Origin: Grimontia kaedaensis
Lineage (GTDB): Bacteria > Pseudomonadota > Gammaproteobacteria > Enterobacterales > Vibrionaceae
Reading direction: 5' to 3'
NCBI RefSeq assembly: GCF_023746615.1
Contig: NZ_CP082275.1
Location: 124,001 to 188,000 of the forward strand
Length of the DNA: 64,000 bases
The notes under the pieces were generated by a model. That model saw nothing but the letters and a program-made list of their open reading frames with translations, did not search any database and was not told where the DNA came from. Both the position numbers and the translations under genes were made by a program. Positions 25,268 to 34,092 of the stretch are shown one piece after another; position 1 is the stretch's first letter; each line of letters starts with the position of its first letter.

Positions 25268-26806
25268 TTACTTAGCAACGAACAGTGGTTTACCGGTCAT
25301 GTCAGCTGGCGCTTCAACACCGGTCAGTGCCAGCATCGTTGGAGCCAAGTCAGACAGTTTACCGCCGTCAATCAGGTCGATGTCTTTGCTGCCCGCATAA
25401 ATCAGTGGTACTGGCAGGTTAGTGTGCGCAGTGTGGATACCACCGGTTGTTGGGTCAACCATCATTTCTGCGTTACCGTGGTCAGCAGTGATCAGCAATT
25501 GACCATCAACTTCTTTGATTGCTTCAACAACACGGCCAATGCAGTGGTCGATAGCTTCAACGGCTTTAACTGCTGCATCGTAAACGCCAGTGTGGCCAAC
25601 CATGTCACAGTTCGGGTAGTTACAGATGATTTGGTCAAACTTACCGCTCTTGATCGCTTCAACCAGCTTGTCAGTCAGCTCTTCAGAGCTCATTTCTGGC
25701 TGCAGGTCGTAAGTTGCGACTTTCGGAGAGGCAACCAGAGCACGGTCTTCGCCTTCGAATACGGACTCAACACCGCCATTAAAGAAGAAGGTCACGTGCG
25801 CATATTTTTCGGTTTCAGAAATACGCAGTTGGGTCTTACCTTGCTTAGACAGCCACTCACCCAGGGTGTTAACCAGGTTTTCTGAAGGGTAAGCACATGC
25901 GGTGTCGATGTCTGCCGCGTATTCCGTCAGCATCACGAATTCTGCCAGCTCAGCAACCTTGTTACGGGCGAAGCCGTCAAAACCAGGCATGAATGCGCGG
26001 GTGATTTGACGCGCGCGGTCAGCACGGAAGTTCATGAAGATCACTGCGTCGCCGTCGTTGAAAGACGCTACAGGCTGGCCTTCAGTGCGGATTTCAGATG
26101 CTTGAACAAATTCATCGTTTTCGTCACGTGCGTAAGCCGCTTCCAGTGCTTCTACTGCAGAGCCGTAAGTGAACGCGCCTTTTGCTTCAACCATCAGGTC
26201 GTAAGCTTTTTCTACGCGGTCCCAGTTGTTGTCACGGTCCATGGCGTAGTAACGACCTACGATAGATGCCGTGCGGCCTTTACCCAGTTTCGCGAACAAG
26301 GCATCGAAACGCTCCAGAGATGCTTTCGCGCTGCGAGGTGGGGTGTCACGACCGTCCAGGAAGCAGTGCAGGTAAACTTCTTCAGCACCACGCTGAACCG
26401 CCATTTCAACTGCCGCTGCAATATGGTCTTCATGGCTGTGAACGCCGCCTGGAGACATTAGGCCCATGATGTGAACTGCTTTGCCTGCTTTCGCTGCTTT
26501 GTCGATAGCACCGGTCAGTACAGGGTTATCGAAAAACTCACCATCTTGGATAGCTTTGGTGATTTTAGTCAGGTCCTGGTAAACGATGCGGCCTGCACCA
26601 ATGTTGGTGTGGCCTACTTCTGAGTTACCCATTTGACCGTCTGGCAAACCAACATCCATGCCTGATGCAGAGATCAGGGTGCTGGTGCCCGCCATCAAGC
26701 CATCAAGAACAGGTGTATTCGCGTTTGCAACTGCGTTGTCGCTGTTGTCTTCGCGGTAACCCCATCCGTCCAGAATAACGAGTGCCAAAGGCTTCTTAGC
26801 AGACAT
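25268..26806 (-). CDS. gpmI: 2,3-bisphosphoglycerate-independent phosphoglycerate mutase
   Basis: Interconverts 3- and 2-phosphoglycerate in glycolysis and gluconeogenesis. 512 residues, alkaline-phosphatase superfamily, manganese-dependent. The phosphoserine nucleophile is Ser62 in GNSEVGH; VILDGWGYR (about 10-18) and ADHGNAE (about 445) supply metal ligands. An AGAGGA ribosome site precedes the ATG. Monocistronic, judged by the terminator behind it and the 447-bp gap before it. Confidence 0.98.
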   Translation of the reverse strand: MSAKKPLALVILDGWGYREDNSDNAVANANTPVLDGLMAGTSTLISASGMDVGLPDGQMGNSEVGHTNIGAGRIVYQDLTKITKAIQDGEFFDNPVLTGAIDKAAKAGKAVHIMGLMSPGGVHSHEDHIAAAVEMAVQRGAEEVYLHCFLDGRDTPPRSAKASLERFDALFAKLGKGRTASIVGRYYAMDRDNNWDRVEKAYDLMVEAKGAFTYGSAVEALEAAYARDENDEFVQASEIRTEGQPVASFNDGDAVIFMNFRADRARQITRAFMPGFDGFARNKVAELAEFVMLTEYAADIDTACAYPSENLVNTLGEWLSKQGKTQLRISETEKYAHVTFFFNGGVESVFEGEDRALVASPKVATYDLQPEMSSEELTDKLVEAIKSGKFDQIICNYPNCDMVGHTGVYDAAVKAVEAIDHCIGRVVEAIKEVDGQLLITADHGNAEMMVDPTTGGIHTAHTNLPVPLIYAGSKDIDLIDGGKLSDLAPTMLALTGVEAPADMTGKPLFVAK

Positions 26807-27253
26807 ACGGTGTCCTCTTTATGTCGATTTCATATTCGTGAATTAGCGTAACTTTACTACATTTTATTGGTTAAGCAGTAGGCAAACTTTTTCGCTAAAT
26901 CTTCAACAAAAACTGTAATGGAGAGAGATAAGCCCCTATTTCACTGGCTTGACGCCGTGTCTTACCTTTTTGAGCAGGTCTCGAGAATGAAGCCAGCGGA
27001 ATAAAATTTTGTAGTAAGTAAACAGATCAGTCGGTTAGCTAGTGTCGGAGAACAATCGAATTAGCCGAAAAACGGCCAAAAATCGCGTTCTCCCTATTTA
27101 GTAGTTATTGAGGCGAATGTGATCGATTTCAAGCTTTTTGATCCTGTTGTCAGTGAGCGGGGGCATGGAAATCCAAGCCCATGCTGTATTTGCACAGTTT
27201 GAAGGTTATACTCGGGGTCGATTTTTTGTGCCGACACTTAGTAGAAGCGAGCC
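26807..27253. other. Divergent regulatory gap between gpmI and yibN
   Basis: 447 bases with no supported gene. It must hold both promoters. A CRP-like half site TGTGA at 27118-27122, six bases, then TCAAG (three of five matches to the second half) is a weak candidate. TATACT at 27207-27212 could be the -10 box for yibN, but I see no matching -35 box. Confidence 0.35.
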
Positions 27254-27694
27254 ATGCAGCAGTTTATTGAATTTGTACAAGCTAACTTGATCTTGTCCCT
27301 AGTGTGGGTGGGTCTGGTTGTTGCGCTGATCTTTTCAGTCATCAAACAGAAAACCGCACTTTATAAAATCATCACGCCAAGCGATGCAACCATCCTGGTT
27401 AACCGTGAAAAGGGTGTGTTTGTTGACGTTCGTAGCCGCGATGAGTATCGCGCGGGCCATATTGCGGGCGCACTTCACGTTTTGGCGAAAGACATCAAAG
27501 CGAACAATGCCGCTGAGATTGAAAAACACAAGTCTGACCCAATTATCTTGGTGTGTAAGACTGGTCAAACAGCAATCGAGAGTGCCAATGCTCTGGCAAA
27601 AGCAGGTTTCGAGAACGTGAACGTTCTGAAAGATGGCCTGATCTCGTGGAATGAGGCGAATCTGCCACTGATCCGCAGCAAGAAGAAAAAGTAA
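27254..27694 (+). CDS. yibN: Membrane-anchored rhodanese-like protein (YibN)
   Basis: 146 residues: one N-terminal membrane helix (about 12-30) followed by a cytoplasmic rhodanese domain. FVDVRSRDEYRAGHI (about 56-70) and the active loop LVCKTGQTA with Cys101 are present, so sulfurtransferase chemistry is possible; the physiological substrate is not known. It lies 100 bases upstream of secB, with a perfect hairpin at 27720-27740 between, in the same order as E. coli (yibN-grxC-secB-gpsA) but without grxC. Confidence 0.9.
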   Translation: MQQFIEFVQANLILSLVWVGLVVALIFSVIKQKTALYKIITPSDATILVNREKGVFVDVRSRDEYRAGHIAGALHVLAKDIKANNAAEIEKHKSDPIILVCKTGQTAIESANALAKAGFENVNVLKDGLISWNEANLPLIRSKKKK

Positions 27695-27719
27695 CCACGC
27701 AACAGGTTCACTATTCTGA

Positions 27720-27740
27720 AGGCAGCTCAGTGAGCTGCCT
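27720..27740. other. Hairpin between yibN and secB
   Basis: AGGCAGCTC, three bases, GAGCTGCCT: a perfect 9-bp stem. The sequence behind it (TGAATCGTTTT) has only four T residues, so it may be a weak terminator or a transcript-processing site. A second, smaller hairpin (AAATGC/GCATTT) lies at 27752-27769. Confidence 0.5.
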
Positions 27741-27794
27741 GAATCGTTTTAAAATGCGTGAAAGCATTTGTTTAAATAACAAGGATTTATCACT

Positions 27795-28268
27795 ATGGCT
27801 GAAGCAGCAACCAACCCACAAGCGCAACAGAACTTCGCGATTCAACGCATCTTCCTGAAAGATGTTTCTTTCGAAGCGCCTAACTCTCCAGAAGTGTTTC
27901 AGCAAGAGTGGAACCCAGATGTAAACCTGGACCTGGACACCCAAAGCCGTGAGCTGGGTGAAGGTGTTTACGAAGTGGTTTTGCGTTTGACTGTCACCGT
28001 GAAGAACGGCGACGAGAACGCATTCCTGTGTGAAGTTCAACAAGGTGGTATCTTCTCTGTAGACGGTATGGAAGCCCCTCAATTGGCACACTGTCTGGGT
28101 GCGTTCTGCCCGAACATTCTATTCCCATATGCGCGTGAAACGATTTCTAGCTTGGTAGTAAAAGGTACCTTCCCACAGCTGAACCTGGCGCCGGTTAACT
28201 TCGACGCACTGTTCATGAACTACCTGCAAAGCCAACAAGCGCAAGAAAAAGACGGCGCTGACGCGTAA
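27795..28268 (+). CDS. secB: Protein-export chaperone SecB
   Basis: 157 residues. Tetrameric cytosolic chaperone that keeps secretory precursors unfolded and hands them to SecA. Family stretches FAIQRIFLKDVSFEAPNSP and QGGIFSV, and CPNILFPYARE with FPQLNLAPVNFDALF near the C-terminus, are all present. Followed after 21 bases by gpsA, the usual secB-gpsA pair. Confidence 0.98.
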   Translation: MAEAATNPQAQQNFAIQRIFLKDVSFEAPNSPEVFQQEWNPDVNLDLDTQSRELGEGVYEVVLRLTVTVKNGDENAFLCEVQQGGIFSVDGMEAPQLAHCLGAFCPNILFPYARETISSLVVKGTFPQLNLAPVNFDALFMNYLQSQQAQEKDGADA

Positions 28269-28289
28269 TAGTAATTTTAAGGTCGACAC

Positions 28290-29306
28290 ATGACAGATAT
28301 CGCCAACGCCAATGTGGCAATGACCGTTCTGGGCGCAGGCTCTTACGGTACGTCTCTCGCAATCTCACTGGCTCGGAATGGCGCCAATGTGGTGTTGTGG
28401 GGGCATGAGCCTGAGCATATGGCGCAGCTCGAAATTGATCGCTCAAACGAAGCGTTTCTGCCGGGTGTCGCATTTCCCGACTCACTGATCCTGAGCGCCG
28501 ATCTTGAAGAAGCGATTCAGGCCAGTCAGGACATTCTGGTGGTGGTGCCAAGCCATGTGTTTGGCGTGGTGCTGGCACAGGTAAAACCTTTCCTTCGTGA
28601 TGACCAGCGTATTTGCTGGGCGACCAAAGGCCTTGAGCCAGAAACTGGTCGCCTGTTGCAAGACGTTGCGCGCGAGCAATTGGGTGAGAATATACCGCTG
28701 GCGGTGTTGTCTGGCCCAACGTTTGCCAAAGAGCTAGCGGCAGGCTTGCCTACCGCCATTTCCGTTGCCTCGCCAAATTCAGAGTTTTTGGCTGAGCTTC
28801 AGGAAAAAGTGCATTGTGCGCGCTCTTTCCGCGTTTACGCCAACAGCGACTTTATTGGTATGCAGCTTGGTGGCGCGGTGAAAAACGTCATTGCGATTGG
28901 CGCGGGGATGTCTGACGGCATTGGCTTTGGTGCCAACGCCCGCACAGCACTTATTACCCGTGGTTTGGCTGAGCTGACACGCCTTGGTGTGGCGCTGGGG
29001 GCAGAGCGCGAGACTTTCATGGGTATGGCGGGGTTGGGCGATCTGGTACTGACCTGTACCGACAACCAATCACGTAACCGCCGTTTTGGTCTGGCACTGG
29101 GTCAAGGTAAAGGCGTTGATGAAGCGCAGGATGAAATTGGTCAGGTGGTCGAAGGCTACCGTAATACCAAAGAAGTTCGTGCGCTGGCAAAGCGCACTGG
29201 CGTTGAAATGCCGATTGTTGAGCAGATTTTCCAGGTGCTGTATGAAGGCAAAGATGCCCGACAGGCAGCACAGGATTTGTTAGCACGTCAACGCACCTCT
29301 GAATGA
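28290..29306 (+). CDS. gpsA: Glycerol-3-phosphate dehydrogenase [NAD(P)+]
   Basis: Reduces dihydroxyacetone phosphate to sn-glycerol 3-phosphate for phospholipid synthesis. 338 residues with the N-terminal dinucleotide loop VLGAGSYGTSLA (about 13-24), CWATKGLEPETG, SGPTFAKE, and the catalytic lysine in GGAVKNVIAIGAG. Two-gene unit with secB, closed by the terminator at 29331. Confidence 0.98.
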   Translation: MTDIANANVAMTVLGAGSYGTSLAISLARNGANVVLWGHEPEHMAQLEIDRSNEAFLPGVAFPDSLILSADLEEAIQASQDILVVVPSHVFGVVLAQVKPFLRDDQRICWATKGLEPETGRLLQDVAREQLGENIPLAVLSGPTFAKELAAGLPTAISVASPNSEFLAELQEKVHCARSFRVYANSDFIGMQLGGAVKNVIAIGAGMSDGIGFGANARTALITRGLAELTRLGVALGAERETFMGMAGLGDLVLTCTDNQSRNRRFGLALGQGKGVDEAQDEIGQVVEGYRNTKEVRALAKRTGVEMPIVEQIFQVLYEGKDARQAAQDLLARQRTSE

Positions 29307-29330
29307 TTCTTCCGCTCAGTCGGGTCTAAG

Positions 29331-29366
29331 AAAACGCGGGGCTAAGGTCTCGCGTTTTTATTTTTG
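29331..29366 (+). terminator. Terminator of secB-gpsA
   Basis: AAAACGCG paired with CGCGTTTT across a 12-base loop, followed by TATTTTTG. It separates gpsA from cysE. Confidence 0.75.
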
Positions 29367-29535
29367 CGACAAACAGCAAGGAGAAGGCCAACCGAGCTGA
29401 CAGACTGATTGGTAGTGTTGGGTTGTTTGACGTTCTATGTCACACTTAGGTCAATGTTTCGCCGAAATACCTCACGGAGAAAGAGGTGACGCAGAAACGC
29501 AAAGCAATGTTATGACAGCAGATATGGGTAAAAAG

Positions 29536-30381
29536 ATGCAAAGGATGTGCGGTGAAGGCCGCGATAAAAAATGCCAGCAGGAAAAAGTCTGGAAGGCCAT
29601 CAAGCTTGAGGCAAAAGAGCACTCGGAGCGTGAACCTATGCTCGCGAGTTTCTTCCACGCCACCATCATTAAGCATGACTCACTCGGCGGTGCGCTGAGC
29701 TATATTCTTGCCAACAAGCTCGCCACGCCTAGCATGCCTGCAATGGCTGTGCGTGAGGTCATCGAAGAGGCATATGCCGGTGACAAGCGTATTGTTGAAT
29801 CAGCAGCCTGCGATATTTGTGCGACGGTAGAGCGCGACCCTGCGGTTGAGCTTTATTCTACGCCGTTGCTTTACCTAAAAGGCTTTCATGCACTGCAAGG
29901 GTTTCGCGTGGCTAACTGGCTGTGGCATCAAGGCCGCCGTGAATTAGCTGTGTACCTACAAAACCAGATTTCTGTGGCGTGCCAAGTGGATGTTCACCCG
30001 GCAGCGCGCATTGGCCGCGGTATCATGTTTGACCATGCGACGGGTATCGTTGTCGGTGAGACGGCTGTGATCGAAGACGATGTTTCCATCCTTCAGGACG
30101 TTACCTTAGGCGGTACAGGTAAAGAGTCTGGCGACCGTCACCCGAAAATCCGTACAGGTGTGATGATTGGTGCTGGGGCAAAAATCCTTGGCAACATTGA
30201 AGTGGGCGAGGGAGCCAAAGTGGCAGCATGCTCAGTGGTGCTTATCCATGTGCCACCGCATACCACGGCAGCCGGTGTACCTGCCAAGATTGTTGGGGCA
30301 CCAAGTAGTGATAAGCCTTCTTTAGATATGGATCAGAAGTTTAGGTGCGGACAGAGTTTCGTTGAGGGTGATGGAATTTAA
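29536..30381 (+). CDS. cysE: Serine O-acetyltransferase
   Basis: Acetylates serine with acetyl-CoA, committing it to cysteine synthesis. Body: PMLASFFHATIIKHDSLGGA, STPLLYLKGFHALQ, DVHPAARIGRG with the left-handed beta-helix hexapeptide repeats, active-site DHATGIVVGETAV, and the C-terminal tail ending GDGI, which binds O-acetylserine sulfhydrylase and carries cysteine feedback. The frame is open from 29437; family alignment begins near EKVWKAIKLEA, so starts at 29536 (281 residues) or 29545 are more plausible than the long form. A TTGACG at 29427-29432 may be part of its promoter, which also argues against the long start. Confidence 0.93.
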   Translation: MQRMCGEGRDKKCQQEKVWKAIKLEAKEHSEREPMLASFFHATIIKHDSLGGALSYILANKLATPSMPAMAVREVIEEAYAGDKRIVESAACDICATVERDPAVELYSTPLLYLKGFHALQGFRVANWLWHQGRRELAVYLQNQISVACQVDVHPAARIGRGIMFDHATGIVVGETAVIEDDVSILQDVTLGGTGKESGDRHPKIRTGVMIGAGAKILGNIEVGEGAKVAACSVVLIHVPPHTTAAGVPAKIVGAPSSDKPSLDMDQKFRCGQSFVEGDGI

Positions 30382-30423
30382 GCTTAAGCACTATCGGGCT
30401 TAGAGCACTAACAAACGATACAA

Positions 30424-30453
30424 AAACGGAGCCACTTGGCTCCGTTTCTTTTT
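30424..30453 (+). terminator. Terminator between convergent cysE and pfkA
   Basis: AAACGGAGCC, loop ACTT, GGCTCCGTTT, then CTTTTT. The A run on the other side allows use by pfkA too. Confidence 0.88.
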
Positions 30454-30467
30454 CGACAACCGCTGGA

Positions 30468-31430
30468 TTAGAACAGCTTGGTTGCTACGTCGTACAGATC
30501 CTGTCGGAATGGACGTCGCATGTTGTCGATAGCATCGATGATGTCGTGGTGAACCAGCTCTTCACGCTGAATACCCACACAACGGCCACCTTCGCCCTGC
30601 ATCAGCAGGTCAACCGCATAAGCACCCATGCGGGATGCCAGGATACGGTCGAAAGCACGTGGCTGACCGCCGCGCTGGATGTGACCCAGAATGGTCGCAC
30701 GTGTTTCACGGCCGGTTTCTGACTCAATGTAAGCTGCCAGCTCGTTAGTATCCGTCATCAGCTCAGTAATCGCGATGATGGCGTGCTTCTTACCTTTGTA
30801 GATACCTTCTTTGATCTTGGCAACCAGTTGCTCTTTATCCAGACCAATTTCAGGGGTGATTAGATACTCACAGCCGCCCGCAATCGACGCAGCCAGCGTC
30901 AGATCGCCACAGTGGCGGCCCATCACTTCTACGATAGAAATACGCTGGTGAGAAGAAGATGTGTCACGCAGACGGTCAATCGCTTCAACAACGGTGTTCA
31001 GTGCAGTCAGGTAGCCAATGGTGTAGTCAGTGCCCGGAATATCGTTGTCGATAGTGCCCGGCAGACCGATACATGGGAAGCCCATCTCAGTCAGCTTCTT
31101 CGCACCCATGTAAGAGCCGTCACCGCCGATCACAACCAGTGCGTCAATGCCGTGCATCTTCATGTTCTGGATTGCCTGCTCACGCACCTTCTCGTCTTTG
31201 AACTCAGGGAAGCGTGCAGAACCCAGGAAAGTACCGCCTTTGTTGATAATGTCTGAAACGCTGGTGCGGTTCAGTTTCTCGATGCGATTCTGATGCAGAC
31301 CCTGATAGCCGTCGTAAATACCGTAAACTTCCAGACCTTCGCTCAGTGCGGCGCGAACAACGCCACGAATCGCTGCATTCATACCCGGGGCGTCACCGCC
31401 ACTGGTCAAAACACCAATTTTACTAACCAT
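30468..31430 (-). CDS. pfkA: 6-phosphofructokinase I
   Basis: ATP-dependent phosphorylation of fructose 6-phosphate; committed step of glycolysis. 320 residues, tetrameric bacterial type: TSGGDAPGMNAAIRG (about 9-23), ATP-site GGDGSYMGA (about 102-110), catalytic GTIDNDIPGTD (Asp128, Asp130), and GRHCGDLTL. Allosteric control by ADP/GDP and PEP is known for the family. Alone on the minus strand, convergent to cysE. Confidence 0.98.
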   Translation of the reverse strand: MVSKIGVLTSGGDAPGMNAAIRGVVRAALSEGLEVYGIYDGYQGLHQNRIEKLNRTSVSDIINKGGTFLGSARFPEFKDEKVREQAIQNMKMHGIDALVVIGGDGSYMGAKKLTEMGFPCIGLPGTIDNDIPGTDYTIGYLTALNTVVEAIDRLRDTSSSHQRISIVEVMGRHCGDLTLAASIAGGCEYLITPEIGLDKEQLVAKIKEGIYKGKKHAIIAITELMTDTNELAAYIESETGRETRATILGHIQRGGQPRAFDRILASRMGAYAVDLLMQGEGGRCVGIQREELVHHDIIDAIDNMRRPFRQDLYDVATKLF

Positions 31431-31689
31431 GGTTACCCTCTGACTTTGGGAATTGAAATTTCAAATCCATTTACCGCATGTCGAAACTGGCATCCCACCC
31501 CAGCTTTCCGGTGAAAGTCTTAGCAGGTAACGCGGGTTTGCCCCAACACACGAGACGTGCCAGTTTAGCTTGCTGACCTCGCCTTTGAAACTGTAACTTT
31601 CCTACTTATGAAAGACTATTACAATTTTGCTAACGTTTTTCGTTGATAAATATCAGTAACCGTTGCAAATATTCGTGCGCTGGCGTGTA

Positions 31690-32586
31690 TTAAATTTGTT
31701 CACGCGGTGATTTTCCTACGATTGAGACCGGATCCTGATGGATCAGGATATCTGCGCCAGGGTAGGCCACCTCCAGGCGGTCTTCTACCGCATCTGCGAT
31801 ACGGTGCGCATCAACCAGTTTGAGGTTGTCATCCAGCTCTAGATGAAGCTGGATAAAGCGCGTTGCACCTGCCTGACGCGTACGCAAATCGTGGACTCCT
31901 TCCACGCCTGGCACTGTCGATGCCAAGGTGTAAATCTTCTCCTGGTCTTCCACAGGAAGCTGGTGGTCAAGCAGTGACTGCACCGCTTCATACGCCATCC
32001 TAAAGGCACTGACCAGAATGAAAATACCGATACCAATGGCGAAAATTGCATCAGCCATAGGAAAGCCGTACCAGGCCAATCCCAGTGCCACGATAATGGC
32101 AATGTTCATGAAAAGGTCAGACTGATAGTGGAGGGAGTCCGCCGCAATCGCCTGGCTCCCCGTTTTACGAACGACCCATTTCTGGAACAGTACCAACCCG
32201 CCAGTAATAAGCGTTGCGATCACACTGATGAGTACCCCTGCTTCTGGATGATGCAAGTCGGTGGGCTTAAACAGGCGCTCGACGCCGTTTAGCAACAAGA
32301 AGCAGGCTGAGCCAACAATAAATGCTGATTGGGCGAGGGCGGCGAGAGACTCGGCTTTGCCATGTCCGAACCTGTGTTCCTCATCGGCAGGTTGTAGTGC
32401 ATAACGCACCACCAGCAAGTTGGTGATCGAGGCAAGAAGATCAATCAAGGAGTCAACAAGGGATGCCAGTAAGCTGACCGAACCGGTGTACCACCAAGTG
32501 AAAAGCTTCATCAGAAGGAGGAAAGTGGCGGTAATGGTCGCCGCCCAGGCAGCGGCCTGAACGAGTCGGGCGTATCTTTCAGTCAT
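31690..32586 (-). CDS. fieF: Cation-efflux pump FieF (Fe2+/Zn2+, CDF family)
   Basis: Exports divalent iron and zinc across the inner membrane in exchange for protons. From the ATG at 32586 it has 298 residues, six membrane helices and a C-terminal cytoplasmic domain. The transport site is complete with E. coli numbering: Asp45 and Asp49 in DSLID, His153 and Asp157 in DSLHYQSD. HRFGHGKAESLAAL follows helix 2. A GTG two codons upstream is less likely. It lies next to cpxP as in E. coli. Confidence 0.95.
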   Translation of the reverse strand: MTERYARLVQAAAWAATITATFLLLMKLFTWWYTGSVSLLASLVDSLIDLLASITNLLVVRYALQPADEEHRFGHGKAESLAALAQSAFIVGSACFLLLNGVERLFKPTDLHHPEAGVLISVIATLITGGLVLFQKWVVRKTGSQAIAADSLHYQSDLFMNIAIIVALGLAWYGFPMADAIFAIGIGIFILVSAFRMAYEAVQSLLDHQLPVEDQEKIYTLASTVPGVEGVHDLRTRQAGATRFIQLHLELDDNLKLVDAHRIADAVEDRLEVAYPGADILIHQDPVSIVGKSPREQI

Positions 32587-32660
32587 GAGCACTATCAGCG
32601 TGATTTAAGTATGTGCAGTATAACGCTTTTCGCGACAAATTAACGCACCGCTTGAACGCT

Positions 32661-32706
32661 GAAAGAAAAGGCTCGAAACGCCGAATGCCGGCAAGCGCCG
32701 GCATTC
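32661..32706 (-). terminator. Strong hairpin and T-rich stretch after cpxP
   Basis: GAATGCCGGC and GCCGGCATTC form a perfect 10-bp stem with a 4-base loop; on the minus strand CTTTTCTTTC follows about 20 bases later. It probably ends the cpxP message and may define a small RNA from the cpxP 3' region (see findings). Confidence 0.6.
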
Positions 32707-32734
32707 AGGGGAACCTATTGGTGTGAAAGGGCAA

Positions 32735-33217
32735 TTAGCCGCGTTTCTCCATGCGTTTTTGCATGCGCTCAGCCATTTTGTCCATGTTTTCTTTTACCTG
32801 AACTTTTTGCTCAGGGGTCAGAATGGTCATCATTTCGTGCTGGCCTTTCATCATGGCTACACGGCGCTCAACTTGTTGGTCGACCATCTTCTCTGCCAGC
32901 GCACGCACCGCTGCTTCGTCGAAGTTGTCTGCCAGCATCAGCGCTTGCATTTGTTGGCGGTCAGCCATCATCTGAGTGCGGAATTCGCCTTTGCTCGCCT
33001 TCATGTCTTCGCGTTTTTGCTCACGCAGTGTTTTGAGTTCTGCTTTTTGCTCATCGGTCAGGTCTACGCCACGCAGAAGGTGTTTACCCATCATTCCCTT
33101 ACCGCCGTGCATACCTTCACCATCGTGATGTTTGCCGCCAAATGCCATGGCAGACATTGAGCCCATCATCAGAGGCAGGGCGATAACAGTTGCAGCAATA
33201 CGTTTTGAAAATTTCAT
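32735..33217 (-). CDS. cpxP: Periplasmic Cpx-pathway protein CpxP (Spy/CpxP family)
   Basis: 160 residues with a signal peptide (about 1-25, SAMA/F). The mature protein is small, highly charged and helical, with the two LTxxQ motifs of the family (LTDEQK about 53, LTPEQK about 133). CpxP binds the sensor CpxA and holds it inactive, and brings misfolded proteins to DegP. A His/Gly/Met-rich stretch (FGGKHHDGEGMHGGKGMMGK) after the signal peptide could bind metal. Divergent from cpxRA, with CpxR boxes between. Confidence 0.92.
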   Translation of the reverse strand: MKFSKRIAATVIALPLMMGSMSAMAFGGKHHDGEGMHGGKGMMGKHLLRGVDLTDEQKAELKTLREQKREDMKASKGEFRTQMMADRQQMQALMLADNFDEAAVRALAEKMVDQQVERRVAMMKGQHEMMTILTPEQKVQVKENMDKMAERMQKRMEKRG

Positions 33218-33275
33218 GGTGTTCTCTCCGGTTTTTGTTGTGTCGCTTGATGGGAGTAACTTTACCCACTGGGAT

Positions 33276-33321
33276 GTAAACCGGTGTTCTGCCTACGTAA
33301 AGCAATGTAAAGGCGGGTAAA
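33276..33321. promoter_or_regulatory. CpxR-box cluster between cpxP and cpxRA
   Basis: GTAAA occurs at 33297, 33307 and 33317, exactly ten bases apart, giving two overlapping GTAAA-N5-GTAAA CpxR sites in tandem. A further GTAAA lies at 33276-33280 and an inverted copy (TTTAC) at 33261-33265. The position fits CpxR activation of both cpxP and cpxRA. Confidence 0.85.
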
Positions 33322-33396
33322 CCTAAGACTTACACATGGAATCAGCTCGATGAATGGCAGATACTAGCCTTAACAAATCAGTATTGGGTACACACC

Positions 33397-34092
33397 ATGG
33401 CAAACATTCTTCTTATTGATGACGACACAGAACTGACCAGCCTACTTCACGACTTGCTGGAGCTCGAAGGTTATCAGGTGGACATCGCCAATAACGGTCA
33501 GGAAGGTCTGGATAAGATCAGTGAAAGCACCGACTTGGTGCTGTTGGATGTGATGATGCCGGTATTGAACGGAATGGAAACTCTGCGCCGTCTTCGTGAT
33601 ACATGGGAAACTCCGGTATTAATGCTGACCGCTAAAGGTGAAGAGATTGACCGCGTGATGGGGTTGGAACTCGGCGCGGATGACTACCTCCCCAAACCTT
33701 TCTCTGATCGCGAGCTGCTTGCCCGCATGCGCGCTATCCTTCGTCGCACTGCGAAAAACGGTGATGAAAAGCGCGCAGATGACCCACAGGACAAGCTGGA
33801 ATATCAGGATATCCTGATTTATCCGGGCAAGATGGAAGTGTACTGCCAGTCTCAGCTAATTGAGATGACAGGGACAGAAACGGCTTTACTGACTTATTTA
33901 GTCAAGCAGCCGGGTAATATAGTAGCGAAAGCTGACATCAGTCTGAATGTGCTTGGAAAGCGTCTCGCCCCATTTGATCGCGCCATCGATATGCATATTT
34001 CTAACATCCGTAAGAAATTACCTGAGCGTGAAGACGGTAAACCCCGCATTAAAACCTTGCGCGGCCGTGGCTATTTACTGGTGGAGGCCTAA
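33397..34092 (+). CDS. cpxR: Envelope-stress response regulator CpxR
   Basis: 231 residues: receiver domain with Asp51 (LLDVMMP) as phosphorylation site and acidic residues IDDD at 7-10, then an OmpR-type winged-helix domain (about 130-231) ending KPRIKTLRGRGYLLVEA. Phosphorylated by CpxA, it activates envelope folding and degradation genes. Its stop codon overlaps the cpxA ATG (TAATG). Confidence 0.97.
   Translation: MANILLIDDDTELTSLLHDLLELEGYQVDIANNGQEGLDKISESTDLVLLDVMMPVLNGMETLRRLRDTWETPVLMLTAKGEEIDRVMGLELGADDYLPKPFSDRELLARMRAILRRTAKNGDEKRADDPQDKLEYQDILIYPGKMEVYCQSQLIEMTGTETALLTYLVKQPGNIVAKADISLNVLGKRLAPFDRAIDMHISNIRKKLPEREDGKPRIKTLRGRGYLLVEA

Noticed and set aside
26807..27253. Hidden small gene between gpmI and yibN
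   Set aside because: No frame with a start, ribosome site and protein-like composition was found on either strand.
29437..29535. Longer N-terminus for CysE
   Set aside because: The extra residues are not like the family, and a possible -35 box (TTGACG, 29427) would place the transcript start inside them.
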